A stretch of 64,000 bases of DNA from Zea mays (taxonomy: Eukaryota > Streptophyta > Magnoliopsida > Poales > Poaceae). Each line of letters starts with the position of its first letter. Positions within the stretch are counted from its first letter, which is position 1. The translations under genes and the position numbers were made by a program. The stretch covers positions 101,195,849-101,259,848 of the forward strand of contig NC_050104.1 in the NCBI RefSeq assembly GCF_902167145.1. The letters are read 5' to 3'. Below the pieces are notes generated by a model. It worked only from the letters and a program-made list of their open reading frames with translations, had not been told where the DNA came from and ran no database searches. Positions 1-11,470 of this stretch are shown in pieces.

Positions 1-2555
1 TTTTTCCTTTATCCCTCTTCCTCTCTGGCTTCTCCCTCCCGCCCCGCGCGTTCTTCTCCTCCCCTCTGTGCTTGGCCAGCGCGGTGGCTCGCCCCCTACC
101 GTGACTCCTAGCTCACGCCCGCCCTGCTCGGCGAGCCGGGGGCCCTGGCGAGCTCGTCCCAGGCCCCTCCCATGGCCCCTACCGACGCACGATGGGGCGC
201 GGCTCCGAGCGCCCCACGCAGCCCAGCGCGCGCCCAGCCATGTCGCGCGCCTCACATCCCAGCCTTCGCTTGCGCGCATGCCTGCGCACCACCCTCACGT
301 GCTCCTTGCCGCATTGTGTGCCGACCTTGGTCACGCCGCTGCAGTCCGGCGAACCACCAGCGAAGCCGCCCCTCCCCCTGGTCGGAGCTCGCCTGCCCCG
401 CAGCTCAGCAGCGTGCATCCGCACTCGAGCGCCCGCCCGCCGCGTCGTTTCCCCCGACCCCGCATGCAGGCGCGTTGCATACGTGCGGGGGAGTCTCCCG
501 CGCGCACGCCGTCGAACACCTGCACCCGCGCACCGAAGCTCCGTTGAGCCACCATCTGCACCGCCCTCATTGTCGCGTCATAGTGCTGCGCCGCGTTCGC
601 CGTCGTCGCGTCGCACTCCCAGAGTTCACCAGCGCCTTTTCCTTCTCACCGTCGAGCTAGGAGTCGTGCTGCCTCCATGTCGTCGTCATTTGTCGCAAAG
701 GTGAGACCATCTTCCCCTGACTACCCTCATCTACCCCCTGTGCACACACATCTGCCAGTTCCAGCGCCTCGCCTCTGCGTCGTGCATGCTGTCGCACGCG
801 CTGCTCGCGCATGTCGCCGTGCTGCCCGCGCGCGTTGTTTGTGCGTGTCGCACGTGCTATTTCGCGTGTCGCGCACGCGATCCGCGCACATTAGTTAATC
901 ACTTCGCTATAATCGTCCATGCGTAGTAATTAATTCTCATTTAAATCATTGATTAATTGATAATTCACTTTATCTAAAATATCCCACACAATTAATTTAT
1001 GTTAACTAAGTTCAACTTAGAAATATAGTTTTCTTCGCGTTTAAGCGTAATCTAGGGTGTTCGTTCGTCGCGTCAAGCTCACATTAGTAACATTATTTTC
1101 TCACGACGTAAGTTTTAATCAACTAGTTAATTATTTGTTATTTATTAGAATAACAATTTGAATAAAATTAATTGCTAGTTTATTTGCGCATTTATAAATA
1201 CTTGTTTATATGATTATCCTGATCGAAGTGCTTTTGAATTAATATACTTAATATAAACATGATAATTGTTAGTGATCCTCGTGTGTCGCGCGCGCTGTTG
1301 TGCGTGTTGTTTCGCATACGCGCAGCACGTCGTCAGGGTCCCAACGACATTCGTATACCCCTAGACGACGTTCGTCTACCCCTAGACGACTCCCGTCTAC
1401 CCCCTTCTCCCGTCTACCTCGTCTATCCCCCTGCGCTAGTTAATTTCTTATTTAATTGTCGGTCAGTAAACTGAGTACTCAATCAGATTAAAATTATGAT
1501 TTTAGTTAGACAATTGTAAATATGTGGTAATGTGATTTTAACAACTTAGATGTGGTATTTAATACCTATTTAGTGTTTAGAATAAACACGATGTCTGTTA
1601 GCGACTCTCGTGAGTCGTGCGCGTCGTCGCACTGCCTATGCACTGTTCGCATGCGTAGAGCTCATCGTCGTCATGTTGTTCGTGTGTCTGGTTCATGCTG
1701 TGTCGCACGTGTCATCGTGTGTCGTTCGCGAGCGTCATGCGTGTTGTTCGCACACGTTGTCGCGTGTATCTCGCGTGTCGATCACATGTGTCGCGCGACG
1801 TCTGCGCGTGATAATAAATTGTTCTCGCGTATAAACACTCATGTTAATAACGTTAGTTCGTCAGGTCTCATATTTTTAGATAACTAACTTAAGGATTGTT
1901 CGACAAATATTTATTAGATTAATATTCCAATCAGATTAAATATGCAGTGTTTATCTTGGGTTTTTTTAATAAATATTAACATGGATAATAATATTTTTAT
2001 ACTTTCTATTTATTCAACATTCATTTAGTATAAACATGTTGCCTGTTCAGTTATTCTCGTCTGTCGCGGGTGCTGTTCCACGCGCAGTGACGTGATGCTT
2101 CACGCGTCGTGCACGTGCTGTCTGCGCGTTGTTCGTGCGTGATGTGCTCGTGGCCGCGTGCCGATTCGTGCGCGTTCGCGCTCGTCGCGCGCGCTGTTTT
2201 CGTGTGTCGTCAGCGTGCTATGTCGTGCGTGTCCGCGTGTCGTTTGCACGCTGTCGTGCTGTTTCACGCGTCATAAATTCGTCTCGCTTAGAATCTCCCA
2301 TTTTAATTAAATTACTTAATTAACTGACATTTATTAGTGTAGCAGATTAATCGAACTAAACGGTGTATAATATTTATATTTGATAATGTCGAATTAAATG
2401 TTATAGTTAATATTTATTTAGTGTAAACGTGATATCTTCCCGACCGTAGCTTCGAGTTCGACATTTCTTTTTCCTCGTGTGACCGTAGTAACGCTCTCTA
2501 TTTCGTTTTGCGTATTTTATTATGTTTATCTTTGAATGGTGTAATGTTCTTATGC

Positions 2556-2573
2556 ATATATATATATATATAT
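2556..2573. repeat. (AT)n microsatellite
   Basis: A short run of alternating A and T inside the LTR, just upstream of the conserved small exon at 2620. Confidence 0.9.
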
Positions 2574-2890
2574 GTTTGTTTGCTTGTGCTTGTTTGCCTT
2601 CGCCTTGTGTCGCGAATAGATTGCGATCTGTTCCTGAGCTTCGAGGAATCGAAGATCAAGCATTGACGACCAAGTGATCTAGCTCTTCGAGTTCCACGAG
2701 ATTAAAGACCCTGAGCATCTGTTTGGTGAAGGCAAGTGTCCTCTGACCTATTATGTCCTATTTTCTTATAATTCACTGTCCCGCATTACTTAATTGAAAC
2801 CTAAGAATTGACTAGCTTTCTATTTACTTATCCTTGTTTACCCTTTGGGTTATCATGGTTAGCTTTATGCTATTTCTTTACTTTAATCAA

Positions 2891-2964
2891 TGAACATGAT
2901 GTGAATATTATGATACGATGATGTTAATGAACATGATGTGAATATTATGATACGAGGATGTTAT
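2891..2964. repeat. 37-bp direct tandem duplication
   Basis: Two adjacent, nearly identical 37-bp units start at 2891 and 2928 (each begins TGAACATGATGTGAATATTA). This looks like replication slippage inside the LTR. Confidence 0.9.
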
Positions 2965-3389
2965 CCCAATGATGATATTGTGATACTCTAGGGGGCTCAG
3001 GCCTTTTTCCTGAGTACCTCTCCGTAAGGACCTATTCGTGGAGTGACCACCCGGGATAACAGTGCAGCCAAGAGGGTGGAATGGGACGCCCTTAGCTGAT
3101 TAATTAGATGAACCTGGGGGTATAGTTGGCTTTGTCGGAGGGCCGTCAATGGGGGCCGGGGCGTAGTGCTCGCTCTGCCAAGGTTGGGGTGCAGAGGTTC
3201 ATTCGATTTGGTTTTGTTAGTCACCCACCTTGGGGAGGTGTGCTGCATTTGTACGACTAGCGAAACCTAACGAGCAGCTATGCACCAGGGGAGTCTTTGT
3301 AAAGGCTACATAGTGAGACCCTACTAGGTCACCTTGGTAGTGATCAATGGAGAGTCATGGTCTCCGGGCAGAATGGGAATCACGACTTG

Positions 3390-3418
3390 TGGGTAAAGTG
3401 TACGACCTCTGCAGAGGA
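3390..3418 (+). other. Conserved LTR block shared by three LTR families in this window
   Basis: GGGTAAAGTGTACGACCTCT followed by GCAGAGG. The same block occurs at 45679-45705 (plus, a different LTR family) and as its reverse complement at 48569-48595 and 54429-54456. It lies inside the proposed intron between exons A and B. It is a conserved LTR segment of unknown role. Confidence 0.6.
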
Positions 3419-4073
3419 TTAGAAACTGATATATCAACCGTGCTCACGGTTAAGAGCGGCCTTGGGATCCTCTTTGATTAGAGATACAGAAGATCGGAGA
3501 TACAATGGTTCTATTTATGGTTTTGGTTCAATGATGATAATTATGTTTCCTCGATGAGGAAATGATTCACAGGTTGGTTATATGATAAAGCTTGGCTTCC
3601 ACTAATAATAAATACCTGACCAACTAAAAGCAACTGCTTTGACCTTAACCCCACATAAAGCTAGTCCACTTCAGTCAAACGGGACATTTGCTGAGTACGT
3701 TGATGTGTACTCACCCTTGCTTTCACAAAACACCAGGTTGCCTTTGGTGCAATCTATGCTCAGGTAAAGAAGAAGGCGTCGAGGTGGATCTCCAGGAGTT
3801 CCAGGACTTCGACGAGTTTGAGGATTAGGCTAGTGACCTCCCCTAGTCAGTTGCATGTGGTGGGTTAATTTACGTTGGCTATGTTTCGATTATGTGTACT
3901 TTGATTTATATTATGTAAATGACTCTAGTCTTTAATATTATTATTTACTCTTTATTGTTATTCGAAGCATTGTTCTATGATGAGTCATTTATGAAATCGC
4001 TGTGTACGTGAATTTCTAATCCTGGCACGTACATGGTTCGCATTCGGTTTACCTTCCAAAACCGGGTGTGACA

Positions 4074-4677
4074 GGGGAAGTGGCCGGAGAACACGCGGAC
4101 GTGGGCGCGTCCACGGCGGGGGATCGTGGGCGGGAGGCTGGGGATGACTAACAGGTGGGCTCGACGGGACAGAGAGAGAGAGCGGGCGCGGGGAAAAAGG
4201 AATAGCGCCGACAGATCAGCCCCACAGAGCAGCGAGAGGGGGAATGAGCGCGCGGGCGAGACAGACTGACAGGCGGGATCCGCTTGTCAGCGCGGGCGGG
4301 CGCGAGCGCGCGCGCAAGCGGGGCCGACTTGGGCTAACTGGGCCAGATTGGCTTTTTTCTATTTCCAGGGAATTTCTATTTGCTTTTCTATTTATTTTCT
4401 CTAGGGTTTTCAATTCAAATTCAAATTCAAACCAAATCAAACATGTGCAACAATTCAAAGAATATTTAAGTTCAAAATTATGCAACATTTCATGACTCAT
4501 ATGTTTTGGGCAAAATAAAATAAATAATCCCCCACTAATTAAACTAACCCTAATCAAAAGAGAAGAGGGGGAGAGAAACTAGAAAGAGAGAAACTAGAGT
4601 GAGATAGAGAAGAGTAACACCTGAATTTGGATGATAATAAGAAAGAAATTTTATACCCCCAAATTCAGGGTGTTACA
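4074..4677 (-). mobile_element. LTR end fragment, Del/Tekay-like, minus orientation
   Basis: It ends AAATTCAGGGTGTTACA, matching the right ends of the LTRs at 51500 and 57350. It also has the same short inverted pair (CACCTGAATTTGG ... CCAAATTCAGG) 60-70 bp before the end. The body (GC-rich, then AT-rich) is not close to those LTRs, so it is a related but different family. The plus-orientation LTR at 1-4073 abuts it directly, suggesting insertion of one LTR element into another. The other half is outside the window. Confidence 0.65.
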
Positions 4678-5425
4678 TGTGCCCTGAAGGACTCCTAGGT
4701 CCTGGTGCTGAAAAGTGGTGCAGCCACTGGGTCCCTCTGAGCTAGCAACCATGAGTCCACGGGCACGTGTCTGAACCAACGTACCCTGGCAGCTGTGGCC
4801 CTCTAAAGATCAAGCAGTCAAGGATCAACAGCAAGAGGCCGCACCTCAGTCTCGTCACGCTCCCGGAAGCGATGTGGAGGAATAGGTGGAGCAGAAGCGG
4901 GAGCAGGAGAAGTGGAAGCTGGAGTGGTGGAGGTGGTGGTCGTAGCGGGTGTGGTGGAAGGCTCGAGAGCGGCAGGAGTTGACAAAGTGGGAGGTGGAGT
5001 GGTGAATGGGTCTGAGGGAGCGGATCGAGCAGTGCAGGAGCGAGTATGAGACGAGAGGCGACGAACTTGGAAGGCGATCTGATCGGAGGAAATCCTCATC
5101 TTACCTCCCTACTCTGCCTGATCTACCGCTCCTGCTGCGGCAACTGCTGCACGGGTGGCTCTGTCCAAACATCTCTTCTTCTTGCAGCCTTGCTACTTAA
5201 GGTAGACAGCCTTGCCCTTATCCTGTCTGAAGGGGTGAGGAGGATCCTGGTCATCTCCTCCCCCTGACGGTGTGACATTCTTCGTCTGCATCATCCTGAA
5301 CTAGCTACCAACATGCTACAAGATAATGAGAAAAGGTAAGCGAGAGTAGTAGAACAATAGGTAAGGACTGATTTAGAAATAAATATCTACCTAGGAACGT
5401 CTCGAGAGAAGAACTAGTCAGGACA
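4678..5425 (-). pseudogene. Degraded retrotransposon gag-like fragment
   Basis: On the minus strand a reading frame starts at about 5290 (MMQTKNVTPSGGGDDQDPPH), with a Lys-rich segment and a stop after about 30 codons. Another frame (4818-5099) is rich in Pro, Thr and Ser. The N-terminal style resembles gag starts of plant LTR elements, but I cannot name the family. Frames are broken and no zinc knuckle is visible. The fragment is cut on the right by the CACTA insertion at 5426, and the flank resumes at 8436. Confidence 0.35.
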
Positions 5426-5440
5426 CACTACACGACGGTT

Positions 5441-5705
5441 CACTTACAGCGACCTACGGTTGGTTGCTAAAACGGCCTTCAGCGACCTACGGTTGGTCGC
5501 TAAAAACTTTTAGCGACCCATAAGGATGGTCGCTGTAAGTGCCGTCGCTAAAGGCTTTAGCGACCGACATCTTTTTAGCGACCGACTGTCCGTTGCTAAT
5601 ATTGTATATTTAGCGACCAACCGTGGGTTGTTGTACTATAGATTTAGCAACCAATCGTGAGTCGTTATACTATACATTTAGCAACCAACAGAAAGTTGCC
5701 CCCAG
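5441..5705. repeat. CACTA left subterminal repeats
   Basis: At least nine degenerate copies of AGCGACC(A/T)ACGGTTGG-type motifs lie in direct and inverted orientation (for example near 5449, 5481, 5510, 5560, 5611 and 5643). The matching right-hand set is at about 8270-8425. Confidence 0.85.
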
Positions 5706-6769
5706 TTATAGTCGTTAATAATGATAATATACCATTAATTAGCATTCAACAACTGTTATATATACAAAAGCATCACAAATCACCAATTTTTATACACATA
5801 ATCACATAGATATACAAATTTAATTAGTATTGCACAATGATAGATCCACATCACATAAACCATCAACAAGCACCACAACAAAATCATTCACAAAACCTAC
5901 ACATGTTATATGTTTTGCACATATTTGCAAACACTTTACAAAATCATTTACAAAAGTCCTAACGCTTCAAGTGATTCGCAAAAGCCTTCATAAAAGCACT
6001 CCAACTTCTTGTATCCTCTTGTTTTAAAGCACAAGCTTGTAGGAGTTGTGATGTCGCCACTTACTTGATGCTAAAATCAATAGTTGCTATAATGAAAATG
6101 GTCCATTTCAGAACCAGATTGTCTTGTGAACAATCCCCGCCAATATCGTAGTGTTCTTTCCTACCATGTCGAGGCGTTGATCAAATTCTGTATCTGTATA
6201 GTCATAGGAACTGATACAGAACCTGACTTAATCAGTCAGCAACTGAGGCTTGCAAACCTTCTTTGCCAGACGTGGCATTGGCCGAGATTGGTTCCCTATA
6301 CCACTCGTTCTCGTCGCGAGTGAGCAAGCAAGCCACTGGACACAAAGATATCAACCCTTCAAAATGACGGCACCAAACTTTACATCTGTTTAGGATCACA
6401 ACCACACTCTAAGCACTTCAGCTTGTATTATGTGTTGGGCAATTCAACTATGGATCCTTCTTGACTGCACAGAAATGAAAATGATGTGCAGCAGAACAAT
6501 GGAGCCATACATGACACAAAAACATCCTTGTAGTCTTCATCGTCAGACACGAATGCAGGAGGATCCGGTGAACCAATACCAACAATTGTGCTTCCACTAC
6601 AAGAGATGATGCAACGATTAGATAGATGTATGGTTCCAAACACACAGAGACGTGTATGTTCCATTGCAACCAACGTCAGAATGAAACAATATTGAAATAT
6701 GCAACGATTATAGCTTGCGGTCATAATGTGTGGTTGTGACTATGTATATCGACCAAGCTCGTAGTACTG

Positions 6770-7700
6770 CGGGCACACATCTTCCTTCACGCTCAGCTTC
6801 GACCGCAGCAACTTTGGGAGCACGAACGACCTAGGCGCCTCCGCCTCGGCCGCAGATTCCTCCTCTACAGAGCGGAGGTGGTAGGAGAGTCGGGCGAGAG
6901 AAAGGCGGAGGAGGGTTACTGCCGCCGCTGCCATGGTTGCTCGACGGGAGGCCGCTGCCGCCATGGTTGCTCGACGGGAGGCCGCCGCCATGGTTGCTCC
7001 GCGGGGCTTGGCCGGCCTGGGCGCCGAGCTGAGGGAAGGGAGGAGAGAGCTGAGGGCAGAGAGAAGAGGGAAGGGATTGGTTCGTACCGTACGTACACGG
7101 CACGGGCACACAAGCTCCGCAACGCGCGCGCGGGGCCGCCGGCGGGCGGACGGAACTCCGTGTGGTGGTGGAATGGACTGGTGGTCCATCGACTGTCCCG
7201 CTCCTGCCAGCCCCAGCCCAATCATGCATGCCGGCCGCCATCTTGTCTCGCTCTAGGATGGATCGATGCCGGTGCTGCCGGGCAACAAGCGCATGCAGCG
7301 GCGATCGAGGCAGCACGTGCAGCCACTGCCCGGCGCGCCGCTTGTCCCCCGGATCTTGCCCCCCAACCCCCTCCCTCCCCCCGGAACAGGCTGTGCTCAT
7401 AGCTCCCAGCATCTCCTCGCCCCTTCGGCATGATTTATACTCGCGAGACGCCCACACAACGCCCATGATTAGAGGTCGCCCGGCCGCCCGCGCGCTGCGG
7501 ACTGCAAGGAGATCCATCCGCTCTTATCCCCAACATCCTTCCAGCTTCCTGGAGCAGTGCCGCCTTCATATAAACGTACACCCCCGCTAGCTAGCTAGGT
7601 CGCCGCCGCTACATACTACAGATCAGCTTCTTGATTTGGCCTGCAGGCGGCGCGCCAGACAGAGATCTCTGTTCCGGCAGAGCTTGACCCGGCTAGGAGA
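6770..7700 (+). other. GC-rich, gene-promoter-like cargo inside the CACTA element
   Basis: Base composition changes sharply from AT-rich arms to GC-rich sequence. On the plus strand TATAAA (7569-7574) is followed by CCCCCGCTAGCTAGCTAGG and a 5'UTR-like stretch, which resembles a grass core promoter. A 27-30-bp unit (GCCATGGTTGCTCGACGGGA) is repeated three times at 6930-7006. Several overlapping ORFs exist in this block, but none has a recognisable domain. The most likely explanation is capture of host gene DNA; ordinary CACTA filler is the alternative. Confidence 0.4.
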
Positions 7701-8204
7701 GAAGCAGGGAGCGCGCGGCTGCTAGGTTAGGTAGATGGGCCCTAGTGGGCCTTAGGTTTAGGGAGGATTTTCTTTTTTTATTTATTTTGAAATACATTTT
7801 TAAATTACTCAAAAAATCATAAAATTTTACCAAATAAATAATAAACATTTGAATAAATTATTACGAATGCAACTCTTTTATGTAAACATTTGAATAAATT
7901 ATTTCTAAATGAAAAAGTTAGAAAACCATTCACTCCTTGTTTATAAACCTTGTCTCCCTAGAAAATCATTCACTTGTGATCCATGGTTTATCCATACTCT
8001 TTGTGTAGGATTTGAAACGACTTTCAACTCGAATATAATATCATATAAGCACAAAGAACACATTTGCATACTATAGTCATGTCCATACATAAACAAACCA
8101 TGAAATAAACATACAAGCAATATTAAAAAGAAATAAATCACCACGCAATTTAACGATCAATGTTTACTTGTTTTAATTAATTTTTAGTCACTAACATCTA
8201 CAGG

Positions 8205-8425
8205 TACGTTCAGGCTATAAGATTTGATAGTGATCCTTGCTCTATAGCAACCCACCGCTAGTCCCCGACGACATCTATAGCGATCAACCATAAGTTGTTA
8301 AATTTCTAGACTTTTAGCGACCAACCGACCGTTGCTACAAAAGGATTTAGCGACTGACCGTCGGTCCCTAACCTTTAGCAACCAACAGTTGGTACCTAAT
8401 AAGGGTCGCTAAAGATCAACCGTCG
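8205..8425. repeat. CACTA right subterminal repeats
   Basis: TTTAGCGACCAACCGACC, TTTAGCGACTGACCGTCGG and related motifs lie just inside the right inverted repeat and mirror those at 5441-5705. Confidence 0.8.
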
Positions 8426-8435
8426 TGTAGTGACA

Positions 8436-9968
8436 GGAGATGCGCAGGAGGGCAGGCGGAATCACTAAAATGACAGAAGAGGTGAGCACATATTAGTCAC
8501 ATAGTCATAAGTATATGAAATGTGAATAAATACATACATAGAGAGTTATGACACAAAAACTGAGAGTTTTGGGGAAACAGAGGTCAAACGACGCGAGAAC
8601 GACGTTTGAATGGTGAATTGTGCCATAGAGAGTTTAAAATTTGAAATGGGGCATGAAATGACTGGGAAATGAGCCAATACTTCACAGATAGGTAAATACG
8701 TATGAGAATTAGTGAAGCGAGTGCTTGGTTTGAAGTTTGGCTAAGGAGAAATAGTTTTGGCACTCGGCTCGAAAAGGATCACTATAAAGATGAAGAGGTG
8801 GTGTAACAGGTGCCCGGTGCATTGGATAGGTGTGAAAATTGGTGTGTGGGATACTGGTAGTAGCTGGAGTGTGCTGGAATAAGTTGGGTCGATTTGAGCT
8901 TGTTTTACTGTTTTAGGCATTTCACCGAACACTTGCGTGCGAGGTTTGGGTTAGGAGGAGAAATGGCTATTTTAGGGTTTGAAACCTCCTAAAGGGATAG
9001 GGTAACTTGCAAGGAAGCTTCAGCACTCAAATATACACAAGATTCACTGATTTCGCAAGTTTTGGATGAATTTGAGTTGAAATCAAAAGGTGGTGAGGGA
9101 GTTCTTCATTGGAGAGAAGACAGAAAGAGAGAGAACTGAGGGGGTGATCTCACCAGATGGGAGAAAATAGCTCGAGCTCTACCTGGGGCTGCTCGCCGGA
9201 GCACAGAGGACGGCGGTCGCTAGCGGCAAGGGTCTGCGGCGGCAACAGCAGAGGATAGACATAGGCCTGGGCGCGGTGAAAGAAAGTGATATGGCCTCGG
9301 GCGCGGGTAGGGAAAGTTTTTTTAAAACGAGTTATGGACACACCGGACAGTGTATTGTGCTTGTCTGGTGCACACCAAGCAGCGCATAGTCACTGTCCAG
9401 TGCCCCACCAGACAGGGCCGCACAATGGCGAAGCCACACACACCCAGCCGGTGCACCGGACATTGCACAGTGTAGTGTCCGGTGCACACCAGACTGTCTA
9501 GTGAGCCCAGACAGAAGGAATTTTAAATTTTCCTAGGAATTTTGAACCAAACCAAATCCCAACTTATAGGCACACAAAAGAACACATGTTGGGACAGGTA
9601 GTGGCACCCTCACATATTCTCTCATATTTTTTCAAAATATTGTGCCATAGGCTAGATAGTTTTTAGTGAAAATAAGCAAATTGTGAGATTTTGCATTTGG
9701 GTGTTGCACTACAGGTTTCAAGTATGAATTGTGTTGTGAATACTCCCCCTAAGTGCAGTACCACATGCATATCTCAAAAAACCAACAATTGCATAGTAAA
9801 TAAAATTGAAGTACCAAAAGCTTAAAAGCTAGAACTTGTCAATTTGAGCCCGAGTTAAGCTTTTTTCACTCGCTTTGTTGGCGGTTATCTAAACTAGGTT
9901 AGACAAGTCCTAGATGCAATACAAGAAGTTTAAATATGCAATGCAAACTTGAAGTCACCATTTTATGA
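8436..9968 (-). mobile_element. LTR-like 3' flank of Sirevirus RT copy 1
   Basis: This lies downstream (to the left) of the minus-strand RT/RNase H stop at 9969. Near 9739-9750 the plus strand reads CTCCCCCTAAGTG, whose complement is a Sirevirus-type polypurine tract. To its left are CACCGGACA/TGTCCGGTG half-palindromes (9340-9510), typical of maize Sirevirus LTRs. Exact LTR ends were not determined. It does not match the 5' LTR at 39294-40138. Positions 8952-9968 are duplicated at 11469-12487. Confidence 0.5.
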
Positions 9969-11470
9969 TTAAGTAAAATTTTTGAGATCAAGAATATTTA
10001 GCTCATTCCTCAACATGCAAAAGCGGGCTTCGTCTAAAGGCTTTGTGAAAATATTCGCTAATTGATCTTCCAATCTTACTCCTTCTAATATTATATCTCC
10101 TTTTGTAACATGATCTCTAAGGAAGTGATGACGTATGTCAATGTGCTTGGTGCGACACTGTTGTACATGATTATTAGCAATTTTAATAGTACTCTCATTA
10201 TCACACAACAAAGGTATCTTTTCTATAACTACACCATAGTCTAGACGAGTATGTTTCATACAAAGAATTTGTATGCAACAAGCACCCGCGACAATGTATT
10301 CCGCTTTGGCGGTTGACAAGGCAACACAGTTTTGCTTTTTAGAAGTCCATGAAACTAGTGATCTTCCAAGTAAATGGTATCCTTCGGATGTACTTTTCCT
10401 ATCAATTTTGCACCCGGCGTAATCCGAATCGGAATTGGCAATTAATTCAAAAGTAGCTCTTTTGGGATACCAAAGGCCAACACTTGGGGTGTGCTTAAGA
10501 TACCTAAGAATTCTTGTAACAGCGCTAAGATGAGCTTTCTTATAATTTGCTTGAAATCGAGCACACATACAGACACTAAACATAATATTAGGCCTAGATG
10601 CGGTAAGATACAATAAACTACCAATCATAGAATGGTAGAGAGTTTGATCAAACGGGTTATCTCCCTCGTCTAGGTCAAGATGTCCATTAGTAGGCATGGG
10701 TGTCTTGATTGGTTTGCACTTCTCCATTTTGAATCTTTTCAACAAGTCTTTGGTGTACTTCTCTTGTGAGAGGAAGTTGCCATCTTTCATTTGCTTGACT
10801 TGGAAGTCGAGGAAGAAGGTTAGCTCACCAATCATTGACATCTCGAACTCCCTCGACATCAACTCATCAAATTTCTTGCATTGACAATCATTTGTCAAGC
10901 CAAAGATTATATCATCAACATAAACTTGACAAATGAAAATACCACCGTTATGTTTCTTTGTGAATAGAGTGGTGTCGAAGGTCCCAATCTTGAAGCCCTT
11001 CTCAATGAGGAAGTCACGAAGACGCTCATACCAAGCCCTTGGAGCTTGCTTTAGACCATATAGCGCCTTGGACAACTTGTAAGCATGATTAGGATATGTA
11101 GGCTCTTCAAACTCGGGGGGTTGCTCAACATATACTAGTTCATCTATGAAACAATTTAAAAATGCACTTTTAACATCCATTTGATAAAGTTTTATATCAT
11201 AGCAGGATGCATATGCAAGAAGGATATAGATGGCTTCAAGTCGAGCAACAGGTGCAAAGGTCTCTCTAAAATCTAAACCTTTAACTTGAGAGAACCCCTT
11301 TACAACAAGCCTTGCCTTGTTCCGCACAATTACACCTTGATCATCTTGTTTGTTTCGGAACACCCATTTTGTTCTAATGATTCTTGCATCTTGTGGAGGC
11401 TTCTATAGGGTCCACACTTGATTCTGGGTGAAGTTGTTTAATTCTTCATGCATGGCATTCATCCAGTCTA
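9969..11470 (-). pseudogene. Copia (Sirevirus) reverse transcriptase/RNase H, duplicate copy 1
   Basis: A continuous frame of 464 codons (9969-11363) holds the copia [12 protein letters not shown], the priming block [21 protein letters not shown], and the catalytic YVDDIIF near 10905. RNase H follows, with [16 protein letters not shown] and the terminal FTKPLDE. The frame extends further upstream but has a TAG near 11403. Likely inactivating missense changes include VVKGFSQ (VAKGFSQ in copy 2). The upstream edge is the duplication junction, so this copy lacks integrase. It is a dead, duplicated fragment of Sirevirus B. Confidence 0.85.

Larger units (their letters stand above)
2620..3828 (+). 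pseudogene. Degenerate copy of a two-exon LTR-borne small reading frame
   Basis: Two segments correspond to coding-like blocks in the 47917-57350 LTRs. Exon A is 2620-2731 (112 nt): it follows an AG acceptor (GCGAATAG) and ends at AAG|GCAAGT, a GC-type donor. Exon B is 3737-3828 (92 nt): it follows CACCAG and ends in TAG. Joined, they total 68 codons. The joined frame gives HLFGE-G, then a CxxCxxC motif (CLWCNLC) and an acidic tail QEFQDFDEF. This copy has two in-frame stops in exon A (TGA at codon 6, TAG at codon 21). An upstream exon would have to supply the ATG; 677-700 (MSSSFVAK followed by GTGAGA) is one candidate. Splicing is inferred, and the function is unknown. Confidence 0.45.
1..4073 (+). 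mobile_element. Long LTR (left-truncated by window), Del/Tekay-like gypsy element, plus orientation
   Basis: The right end reads AAACCGGGTGTGACA, the reverse complement of the start of the two LTRs at 47917 and 53776, so this is a related LTR in the opposite orientation. The 2600-4073 part aligns with the reverse complement of 47917-49380. No primer-binding site follows position 4073, so this is an outer (3') LTR end or a solo LTR rather than a 5' LTR. Positions 1-660 are GC-rich. Positions 880-2470 alternate AT-rich DNA with CpG-rich islands. The ORFs of 60-170 codons in 1-2320 overlap in several frames and look like by-products of base composition. The family name is uncertain; assignment to a Del/Tekay-type LTR rests on the shared ends and on the PBS and pol-end remnants of the 47917-57350 relative. 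Confidence 0.8.
5426..8432. mobile_element. Non-autonomous CACTA (EnSpm/CMC) DNA transposon, 3.0 kb
   Basis: The termini are perfect 15-bp inverted repeats: CACTACACGACGGTT at 5426-5440 and its reverse complement ending at 8432. The flanking 3-bp duplication is ACA (5423-5425 and 8433-8435), as expected for CACTA elements. Both subterminal regions carry many copies of a TTAGCGACCNACCGT-like motif in both orientations, the usual transposase-binding architecture. No ORF resembling a CACTA transposase (TNPD/TNPA) is visible, so it would depend on an autonomous relative. The interior includes an AT-rich arm, a possible coding-like fragment (6428-6724, minus) and a GC-rich, promoter-like block (about 6770-7700), possibly captured host DNA. 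Confidence 0.92.

Noticed and set aside
68..704. Three overlapping plus-strand ORFs of 159-170 codons and minus-strand partners near the window start
   Set aside because: High GC content in an LTR gives long open frames in all phases. The translations are Arg/Pro/Ala/Ser-rich with no domain and no conservation.
6740..7590. ORFs of 100-230 codons on both strands inside the CACTA element
   Set aside because: They overlap each other in a GC-rich block and show low-complexity Ala/Arg/Ser/Pro composition. None resembles a transposase or known domain.
8431..8440. TGACAGGAG taken at first as the start of a Sirevirus LTR
   Set aside because: The TG belongs to the CACTA terminal repeat (ends 8432) and ACA is its target duplication, so no LTR boundary is supported there.
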